Of a DNA stretch of 10,839 bases, positions 6,492 to 10,839 are shown one piece after another. The notes beneath the pieces were generated by a model, which was not told where the DNA came from, ran no database searches, and saw nothing but the letters and a program-made list of their open reading frames with translations. The stretch is from Thermoplasmatota archaeon (GTDB taxonomy: Archaea; Thermoplasmatota; Thermoplasmata; Methanomassiliicoccales; Methanomassiliicoccaceae), in NCBI GenBank assembly GCA_022709105.1, contig JAKIXL010000024.1, positions 1 to 10,839 on the forward strand. The letters run 5' to 3'. Positions within the stretch are counted from its first letter, which is position 1. Each line of letters begins with the position of its first letter. The translations under genes and the position numbers were made by a program.

Positions 6492-7421
6492 GTGAACCAT
6501 GTGAGAGGCGGAGGCGTTGATGTCGAATGGAAGGCTTCGGGTGAGCGGTCGGCCCTCCTGATGTCGCTGGCCGCCAGCCTCCTGTTCGGGTCCCAATACG
6601 TAGTGATCAAAGATGGCCTGGGCGGCGCTAGTCCCTTCTTGTTCGGCGCCCTCACCATGGGCATCGGAGGAACCTTCGCCCTTCTCCTGGCCTTTCGCCG
6701 CGGGGGACTGGACCTTAATATCTTCCGGCGCTGGGAGGTCTGGGCGGGAACGGCATCGGCGACCTGCCTAATCGCATTTCAGTACGTCGGCCTGACCTTG
6801 GCCCCGGCCTCTGTCGGAGGCCTCATAGTGGGAGGGAACGTGATATTCGTGGCCCCTCTGTCCGCGCTCATCTTCAGGGAGGTGATCGGCCGCCGCCGAG
6901 CGATCGGGGTGATGGTCGGTCTTTTCGGATTGTTCACGCTGACCACCCAATGGGACCTCTCTACCCTGAACTCGAGCGAGTTCTTTGGCTATATCCTGCT
7001 CCTAGGCGCCTCCCTATCCATCGCAGCGAGCTATCCGATCACGAAACTGGCAGTAAGGCACATGGACAACTATGAATGGGTGATGTCCTTCCATCTGCTA
7101 AGCGCTGTCGCCCTCGCCGCGCTCATGCTACTCACCGGCGGGCCGGGGGAGACGTCCTCGATGTCCTTGCCTTCCATCATCTATGTGGGGCTTCTTTGCA
7201 CCTCGGTCCCCACGATACTGTGGGCCATCGGCCTTGGCTCGCTCTCCCTCACCACCTCGGCGACCGTGCTGCTGTCCGAATCGGCCTTTGCCGTTCTGCT
7301 CGGCGCTGTGGTCAGGAACGAGCCGCTGGGACCTCTGACCCTTCTTGGCGCGGGGCTGATGTTCGTGGCCATCTTCATGGTGGTCAGAACAGGAGCAAAA
7401 GAGCGGAGGGTTGAAAAATAA
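6492..7421 (+). CDS. EamA/DMT-family transporter, about 10 membrane helices
   Basis: A 309-residue inner-membrane protein with two EamA repeats of about five helices, residues about 22-151 and 164-298. Both repeats end in the family hallmark: FREVIGRRRAIGVMVGLFGL at 128-147 and RNEPLGPLTLLGAGLM at 275-290. DMT transporters export or exchange small metabolites such as amino acids or nucleotide-related compounds. The sequence does not reveal the substrate. The GTG start at 6492 is chosen because a TATA-like box lies about 31 bases upstream and no better in-frame start with a ribosome site exists. The first 20 residues are poorly conserved in character, so the true start could be GTG 6501 or later. 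The gene is divergent from Usp and convergent with the small CxxC gene 30 bases downstream. Confidence 0.92.
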   Translation: MNHVRGGGVDVEWKASGERSALLMSLAASLLFGSQYVVIKDGLGGASPFLFGALTMGIGGTFALLLAFRRGGLDLNIFRRWEVWAGTASATCLIAFQYVGLTLAPASVGGLIVGGNVIFVAPLSALIFREVIGRRRAIGVMVGLFGLFTLTTQWDLSTLNSSEFFGYILLLGASLSIAASYPITKLAVRHMDNYEWVMSFHLLSAVALAALMLLTGGPGETSSMSLPSIIYVGLLCTSVPTILWAIGLGSLSLTTSATVLLSESAFAVLLGAVVRNEPLGPLTLLGAGLMFVAIFMVVRTGAKERRVEK

Positions 7422-7451
7422 AGGGTTTAATGCTTCGACGCTGAAAGGGGC

Positions 7452-7550
7452 CTACTTCTTCTTAGGCGCTTCAGGCTTGGATCCTTTCTTGGCTCCCTTC
7501 TTGTCGTCCTTCTTCACATCCTTCTTGGTTCCGCACTTACCGCAGGCCAT
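7452..7550 (-). CDS. Tiny Lys-rich CxxC protein (hypothetical)
   Basis: A 32-residue protein starting MACGKCGTKK and continuing as a Lys-rich, low-complexity tail (13 Lys in all) ending PKKK. The single CxxC (C3 and C6) is half of a zinc-ribbon knuckle, so a metal site would need a dimer or partner. The reading frame is open further upstream, but that part has non-coding, Arg-rich composition. The ATG at 7550 has an AGG six bases before it and a TATA-like GATTATGAAT at 7581-7590, about 35 bases upstream. Codon choice in the tail (mostly AAG) matches the GC-rich neighbours, supporting real coding. The function is unknown; a small nucleic-acid-binding or ribosome-associated protein is only a guess. 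Confidence 0.6.
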   Translation of the reverse strand: MACGKCGTKKDVKKDDKKGAKKGSKPEAPKKK

Positions 7551-7750
7551 GTTATACCTGAAGAATGGGACTGAGAAGGGATTCATAATCATTTCGCCGT
7601 GAAGATCGATGTGTAAAAGCATGATGGCGGGCGACGGGGCAGAGGTCCCTTGTCGGCCATTGGTCCTGGTTTGGCGGCCGTCTCGTCGACCCGTTCTCCG
7701 GTACCTGCCTCTCCTTTCGGGCCGGACGCCGATGACCTTTATCGCCGCCA
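7551..7750. other. Non-coding stretch between the CxxC gene and the AT-rich island
   Basis: No gene could be supported here. It contains the TATA-like box for the CxxC gene (7581-7590). Beyond that it is ordinary GC-rich DNA. A TATA-like ACTTAATATGG near 7749-7759 faces left and could start a longer transcript into the CxxC gene. I looked for tRNA-like T-loop sequence and found none. Confidence 0.3.
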
Positions 7751-7890
7751 TATTAAGTATTATGAATTTATATTCCGACTATTGATATCGCTATTTTTGA
7801 CCGATTTTTCAGAAAAAATCAACATCTGGCTTAGAAAAATATCTCAGCTTCAATATTGATAATCAACCAAGATATTTTAAATATTCCGCT
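7751..7890 (+). promoter_or_regulatory. AT-rich promoter island upstream of the winged-helix gene
   Basis: About 26% GC over 140 bases by direct count, in otherwise GC-rich DNA. It holds a TATA element ATATTTTAAATAT (7872-7884, itself a palindrome with a single central base), TTGAT-A-ATCAA (7856-7866), CAATATTG (7851-7858), and GATTTTT-CAGA-AAAAATC (7803-7820). The ATTGATA string occurs twice, at 7781 and 7855. Such symmetry next to a DNA-binding-protein gene fits autoregulation or nucleoid-protein binding, but this is inference. Confidence 0.55.
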
Positions 7891-7908
7891 AGCCGGTTCA
7901 ACGGACAA

Positions 7909-7912
7909 GGTG
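7909..7912 (+). promoter_or_regulatory. Ribosome binding site of the winged-helix gene
   Basis: GGTG (in AAGGTG), eight bases before the ATG at 7921 and just downstream of the start expected from the TATA box at 7872-7884. This gene therefore probably has a leader of about 15 bases, unlike the leaderless genes nearby. Confidence 0.5.
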
Positions 7913-7920
7913 TAGAGAAA

Positions 7921-8289
7921 ATGCACGCTTTGGAGACATCAAGGCTGTTGACCGAGGAATACTCTGCGAAGATCCTGCTCGCTACAATGGGAAAGGCAAA
8001 GAGCGCCTTCGAGCTTTCCGAAAAGCTAGGCATCCCCATCGCCGCATGCTACCGCAAGATCAATCTGCTCGAGTCCGCCGGTCTGATCTACTGTGATGAG
8101 CGCAAGCTCACTCAGGCAGGCAAGAGGATCAACCTTTACAAGGCCAGGGTGAAGAACGCTCAGATCACGTTCGAAAAGAACAAGATCAAGGCCAAGATCG
8201 AGATGATAGACGGCACCACTGAGGACTACAACTACAATGTTGACATGACCGTCTTCGTCAAGGAAGGGGAAAGACTGTTGGAATTTTAG
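7921..8289 (+). CDS. Winged-helix (ArsR-like) DNA-binding protein
   Basis: A 122-residue protein. The winged helix lies at about residues 10-75: helix 1 LTEEYSAKILLAT, helix 2 SAFELSEKLG, a recognition helix PIAACYRKINLLESAG at 39-54, and a wing LIYCDERKLTQAGKRINLYKA. The C-terminal 45 residues form a beta-rich tail, VKNAQITFEKNKIKAKIEMID, with an acidic YNYNVDMTVFVKEGE end that might dimerise or sense a ligand. Cys43 (recognition helix) and Cys58 (wing) are the only cysteines. A redox or metal role is conceivable but not shown. The family is that of small archaeal ArsR/MarR-like regulators. The gene has a well-formed TATA box and ribosome site inside or near an AT-rich island, and overlaps the stop codon of the convergent epimerase gene. 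Confidence 0.88.
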   Translation: MHALETSRLLTEEYSAKILLATMGKAKSAFELSEKLGIPIAACYRKINLLESAGLIYCDERKLTQAGKRINLYKARVKNAQITFEKNKIKAKIEMIDGTTEDYNYNVDMTVFVKEGERLLEF

Positions 8290-9185
8290 ACCGTTCGACT
8301 GAAGAACGCCTTGAGACCCTCCTCCAGGGAGATGCGGGTTGAGAAACCTACCATCTCCCTGGCGCGCTCTACCTTGGCCACGGAATGCTTTATGTCCGCG
8401 GTCCGGGGCGCCACATGCTCGATGTTTACCGGCCGAGGGCAGACCTTCTTCACAGTTTTGGCAAGGTCCAGAATACTGGTAGCTTGGCCGGAGCCGCCAT
8501 TGAGCGTGAGGCCATCACGCTTGGACTCCAGGGTCAGGCGGACCAATCTGGCAACATCCGCCGCGTGAAGGAAATCCCGGGTCTGCGAACCGTCCCCCTC
8601 TATCCTTAAAGGCAACCCCGACGCGGCGTTCTGGGTGAACTTCGTTATCACCCCTGAATAAGGGCTCTTCGGATCGGCGCGGGGAGAATAGAAGTTGAAC
8701 GGCCGCACTATGGCCCATTTCATCCCGAACGATGAGCCGAAGGCACGAACGAAATATTCTGCCGAGAGCTTGCTCGAGCCGTATATGGACAGAGGGGCGG
8801 CAGGATGTTCTTCGTCCACCGGCACATAATGAGGGTCGCCATAGACGGCCGCGCTGGAGATGAAGATGAACTTAGCAACGCCTGCATCCCTGGCCGCCTT
8901 GAGCGTCCTCACCGTGCCCAGAACATTGGTCTCCACATCGAAGGCGGGGTCCTCCGTGGACCTCTGCACAGAGACCTGGGCGGCCGTATGGACGATGGCA
9001 TCGGCCCCCTTGCAGATATCCAGCATGGCCTCGGCATCCCTGATGTCGGCGATGTCGACCTTACCCTTGGCACTATCGAAGACCGGCTCGCGAAGGTCCA
9101 CCCCTCGTGCCTCATGTTCCTTCTCGAGCTCCTCGAACAAATAGGATGACAGTTGTCCGGACCCTCCCGTGACCAGCACTTTCAC
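8286..9185 (-). CDS. NAD-dependent nucleotide-sugar epimerase/dehydratase (GalE-like, extended SDR)
   Basis: A 299-residue extended short-chain dehydrogenase. The nucleotide-binding turn is TGGSGQLSS at 6-14, in which the last Gly of TGxxGxxG is Ser13. D30 ends strand 2, as expected for NAD. The catalytic motif is Y135-GSS-K139, with S110/S111 in FISSAAVYGD, and RDFLHAADVA at 203-212 matches the substrate-proximal RDFxHVxDVA of sugar epimerases. Likely reaction: interconversion of UDP- or other nucleotide sugars for surface glycans. The exact sugar is not evident. The start is GTG 9185, directly before KVLVTGG, and a TATA box about 28 bases upstream suggests a leaderless message. The 3' end overlaps the winged-helix gene tail to tail by four bases. 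It is divergent from a small membrane protein gene. Confidence 0.93.
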   Translation of the reverse strand: MKVLVTGGSGQLSSYLFEELEKEHEARGVDLREPVFDSAKGKVDIADIRDAEAMLDICKGADAIVHTAAQVSVQRSTEDPAFDVETNVLGTVRTLKAARDAGVAKFIFISSAAVYGDPHYVPVDEEHPAAPLSIYGSSKLSAEYFVRAFGSSFGMKWAIVRPFNFYSPRADPKSPYSGVITKFTQNAASGLPLRIEGDGSQTRDFLHAADVARLVRLTLESKRDGLTLNGGSGQATSILDLAKTVKKVCPRPVNIEHVAPRTADIKHSVAKVERAREMVGFSTRISLEEGLKAFFSRTV

Positions 9186-9217
9186 GGAACCGAGATGCCG
9201 TGTTCCGTTCTTAAATC
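9184..9217. promoter_or_regulatory. Divergent promoter with a 25-bp dyad operator candidate
   Basis: A TATA-like core (CTTAAAT/ATTTAAG, 9210-9217) lies 28 bases from the epimerase GTG. Because TTAA is symmetrical it could also serve the divergent small membrane gene, 21 bases from ATG 9234 or 36 from ATG 9249. Between the core and the epimerase start is a perfect inverted repeat ACGGAAC-N11-GTTCCGT (9184-9208), which overlaps the predicted transcription start, a classic repressor position. Confidence 0.5.
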
Positions 9218-9233
9218 ATGCACCTTCCCGGCG

Positions 9234-9485
9234 ATGGCAACATTGAATATGAGCTACACCATCAATCTGGACGGAGGTTCCCAGTTGCTAGGCTTCTCAT
9301 CCTTGATGAGCATCGTCCTGCTCATCTTCGCGTTGGCGGCCATCATCGCCATCATCAAGGCCCTGGCCGTGCTTATCCCCGGAGCGGCGATCGCCCTGGT
9401 GATCTGGCTGCTTACCTCCAGTCCGCTCTATTCCGGCTTGGCCTTTATCGTGGTCACCTTGATGATGATCACCTACCGCCGGTAG
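9234..9485 (+). CDS. Small membrane protein, three predicted helices (hypothetical)
   Basis: An 83-residue protein. Residues 1-18 are polar; three hydrophobic segments follow at about 19-41, 43-61 and 65-80, ending in a basic YRR. K42 is the only charge inside the hydrophobic region. I do not recognise a family. The reading frame is open upstream to 9153, but that part overlaps the epimerase gene and has no conserved character. ATG 9234 is chosen, with ATG 9249 as an alternative that fits the shared TATA element better. No ribosome site is visible at either. The divergent placement against the epimerase could link it to surface or envelope functions, but this is only position-based. Confidence 0.6.
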   Translation: MATLNMSYTINLDGGSQLLGFSSLMSIVLLIFALAAIIAIIKALAVLIPGAAIALVIWLLTSSPLYSGLAFIVVTLMMITYRR

Positions 9486-9512
9486 AGCGAACTATCGGCA
9501 CCCCTTAACGCC

Positions 9513-9545
9513 CCGACGTCGGATGGTGGGGACGGCGCGCCGTCC
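9513..9545. promoter_or_regulatory. Two perfect palindromes upstream of the single-domain PRC-barrel gene
   Basis: CCGACGTCGG (9513-9522) and GGACGGCGCGCCGTCC (9530-9545, 16 bp perfect) sit between the small membrane gene and the TATA box at 9553-9560. The second ends eight bases before the box, where archaeal activators or repressors commonly bind. A hairpin terminator for the upstream gene is the alternative, but no T-run follows. Confidence 0.45.
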
Positions 9546-9552
9546 TAAGCGA

Positions 9553-9560
9553 CATATATC
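9553..9560 (+). promoter_or_regulatory. TATA element of the single-domain PRC-barrel gene
   Basis: CATATATC, centred about 37 bases before ATG 9594, gives a predicted start near 9583 and a leader of about ten bases. GGGGAG at 9580-9585, eight bases before 9594, may be the ribosome site if transcription starts slightly earlier. Confidence 0.55.
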
Positions 9561-9593
9561 AATGGAAGGAATGCCCTTCGGGGAGATGTGAGC

Positions 9594-9911
9594 ATGATGC
9601 AGGGAAGCACGCCCGCGGTTCAGTCGAAGCCCCTTGAAATGGGGTGCCTGGAGAGCAAGAACGTCATTACCACCGATGGCAGGGTCGTCGGTGTCCTGAG
9701 CGGAGCTTATGTGAACACCAGTGATTGGACCATATCCTCTCTCGTGATAGAGCTGGGGAAGGAGGTCGTGTCCGAGCTGAACGTCAAGAAGCCGCTGCTG
9801 CGAACGGCCAAGGTCAGCGTGGCGACCTCGATCGTCAAGCAGGTAGCCGACGTGGTGCAGCTCAAGATCGACATGGCCGGCCTGAGCACGATCCTGGCAG
9901 GGCCGATCTGA
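9594..9911 (+). CDS. PRC-barrel protein, single domain
   Basis: A 105-residue protein with one PRC-barrel unit at about residues 16-95: MGCLESKNVITTDGRVVGVLSGAYV, then an acidic W-containing strand TSDWTISSLVIELG, and a final VVQLKIDM strand. It has no signal or membrane segment. The start at ATG 9594 is favoured over the in-frame GTG 9588 because GGGGAG lies eight bases before it. An ATG immediately follows at 9597. It shares its fold with the two-domain PRC-barrel protein about 7 kb to the left but is shorter and not an obvious recent copy. Archaeal PRC-barrel proteins can act with SepF in cell division, a possible but unproven role here. It converges on the DUF2117-like gene with a 17-base gap. 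Confidence 0.88.
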   Translation: MMQGSTPAVQSKPLEMGCLESKNVITTDGRVVGVLSGAYVNTSDWTISSLVIELGKEVVSELNVKKPLLRTAKVSVATSIVKQVADVVQLKIDMAGLSTILAGPI

Positions 9912-9928
9912 TCTGGATGTCGGACCGG

Positions 9929-10839
9929 CTAGTTCCTTTTTACATCGACCAGAGCGTTCCCCGCCATGGCCGTAATGCGCTCCACCAACTCGCCTAGGCT
10001 TCCTGAGTAGGTTATCTCCTGCCCTCCGCCGAATATGGTCCTGCGGACCTCTTCGCCCAGCTGATCGTCGTTCCCCGGCTTGAGCAGTATTGCCGCCGAG
10101 CCGGGTGCCGATGCGTCATCCAGGCATATGCCGTCCTCGTCCCCGTCAATTATCCCGATCACTGGGACGCCCAGCCTTGCAAGGAGAGAGCGGGAGATGC
10201 GCGTGGTGTCATCCCCCACGGTTATAGCGGCCCTCGCGCCTTTGGCACGGAAGATGGCATCCTCTGCCCGATGATCTATCAGTATCAGGCGCTCACCTGT
10301 GGCAGGAGGGACCCGGCGGAGCTCGGACCTTGTCCGCCGGACCGACCCGGTCCGGATCACCGCTCTGGACAGATCGTCGACCTTGACCTTCTGTAGGCCG
10401 TGCTCTTTGATCCGTACGTTGTCGAGAGTCAGTTCACCGTCCCGCAGCCGGACCCTGACATCCCTGGAGGTCGCCCTCCCCACCACGTTCCCGTTGATCC
10501 AGATGTTCTCTCCGGGGATCACCCCGTGGACCGACCTTACTCCGTCCACCCTTCTCTCTGGGGCCGGGAAGGGCACTTCCTCAAGTCCGAGGTCCTCGGC
10601 CGCGGCCCGAAGCAGCTCTGGCACTGAGGGGCGCCATTCCACATAGAAGTCCCTGTCAAGATGGATTATCGGAACCGTGGTGTTCGCGACCCTGGAGAAG
10701 ACAATGGCCGCGAACCCCAGTCCGGATTCGCGGGATTTCGACCAGTTGAGCACGGCCACGGCGTCGAAGCTGCCGTCCATGGCACGGATGGCATCGGATA
10801 CCAGCTGGCGGGGGACGATGGATATGCGGCCCTCCAGGC
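9929..10839 (-). CDS. DUF2117-like archaeal protein, C-terminal 302 residues (open at the right edge)
   Basis: The frame is open through the window edge. The Met at 10780 is internal, since the upstream codons read in a coding-like manner (LEGRISIVPRQLVSDAIRAMD). Visible features are LNWSKSRESGLGFAAIVFSR near the N-terminal edge, a Pro-rich junction, a beta-rich middle (GENIWINGNVVGRATSRDVRVRLRDGELTL), and a C-terminal part with VGDDTTRIS, PVIGIIDGDEDG and a final IFGGGQEITYSG. From memory, the SKSRESG-like segment and the GDDTT and DGDxDG segments resemble DUF2117, a family found in methanogens and other archaea with no established function. The acidic DGDEDG loop could bind metal or nucleotide, but that is inferred. 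It converges with the PRC-barrel gene. Confidence 0.75.
   Translation of the reverse strand, partial: LEGRISIVPRQLVSDAIRAMDGSFDAVAVLNWSKSRESGLGFAAIVFSRVANTTVPIIHLDRDFYVEWRPSVPELLRAAAEDLGLEEVPFPAPERRVDGVRSVHGVIPGENIWINGNVVGRATSRDVRVRLRDGELTLDNVRIKEHGLQKVKVDDLSRAVIRTGSVRRTRSELRRVPPATGERLILIDHRAEDAIFRAKGARAAITVGDDTTRISRSLLARLGVPVIGIIDGDEDGICLDDASAPGSAAILLKPGNDDQLGEEVRRTIFGGGQEITYSGSLGELVERITAMAGNALVDVKRN
9932..9941 (+). terminator. Possible T-rich terminator of the PRC-barrel gene
   Basis: TTCCTTTTT on the plus strand, 20-30 bases past the PRC-barrel stop. Archaeal RNA polymerase can terminate at short T-runs. The run lies inside the 3' end of the convergent gene and may just be its Lys codon pair. 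Confidence 0.3.

Noticed and set aside
7551..7751. An upstream extension of the CxxC gene starting MAAIKVIGV
   Set aside because: It is Arg-rich with no domain, and a TATA-like box and ribosome-site-like AGG support the short start.
7803..7820. GATTTTT-CAGA-AAAAATC as a terminator
   Set aside because: No gene ends close upstream on the plus strand, and the transcript from the left gene runs away on the minus strand. It is better seen as part of the AT-rich promoter island.
1..10839. tRNA, rRNA, CRISPR array, insertion sequence or phage genes
   Set aside because: I scanned the intergenic gaps and gene list and found no T-loop box, regular spaced repeats, transposase or integrase.

Overview
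The window reads as a GC-rich archaeal chromosome segment. The clues are promoters made of a single TATA-like element about 27-40 bases upstream of the start codon, several apparently leaderless or short-leader genes, GTG and TTG as well as ATG starts, two PRC-barrel proteins of the archaeal type, a tandem universal stress protein, and a protein resembling the archaeal/methanogen DUF2117 family. My best guess is a Thermoplasmata-related euryarchaeon of the Methanomassiliicoccales kind. This rests on recall of gene content and base composition, not on a database search.

Layout. Positions 1-1360 (minus) hold a translationally coupled ABC exporter: an ATPase followed by an ABC-2 type permease that runs off the left edge. 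The visible outer loop of the permease is a pentapeptide-repeat domain. After a roughly 310-base gap with weak hairpins come, all on the minus strand, a two-domain PRC-barrel protein (1670-2257), an aldehyde dehydrogenase of the pyrroline-5-carboxylate dehydrogenase type (2305-3882), a 12-helix MATE/Wzx-like flippase (3958-5262) and a tandem Usp protein (5494-6345). A divergent promoter region separates these from an EamA/DMT transporter on the plus strand (6492-7421). The EamA gene converges on a tiny Lys-rich CxxC protein (7452-7550, minus). A very AT-rich promoter island (7751-7890, about 26% GC) precedes a winged-helix regulator (7921-8289, plus). That regulator converges, with overlapping stop codons, on a GalE-like sugar-nucleotide epimerase (8286-9185, minus). 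The epimerase is divergent from a small three-helix membrane protein (9234-9485, plus). Next are a palindrome-rich promoter, a single-domain PRC-barrel protein (9594-9911, plus) and the DUF2117-like gene (9929 to the right edge, minus).

Most genes appear to be separate transcription units with their own TATA element. Only the ABC ATPase/permease pair is an obvious operon. The flippase and the epimerase fit cell-surface glycan synthesis, but they are 3 kb apart and not co-transcribed. I saw no tRNA, rRNA, CRISPR array, insertion sequence or phage gene. Nothing in the window is clearly a new defence or biosynthetic system. The most unusual items are the pentapeptide-repeat domain inside an ABC-2 permease, the symmetrical palindromes placed at promoters, and the AT-rich island in front of the winged-helix gene.
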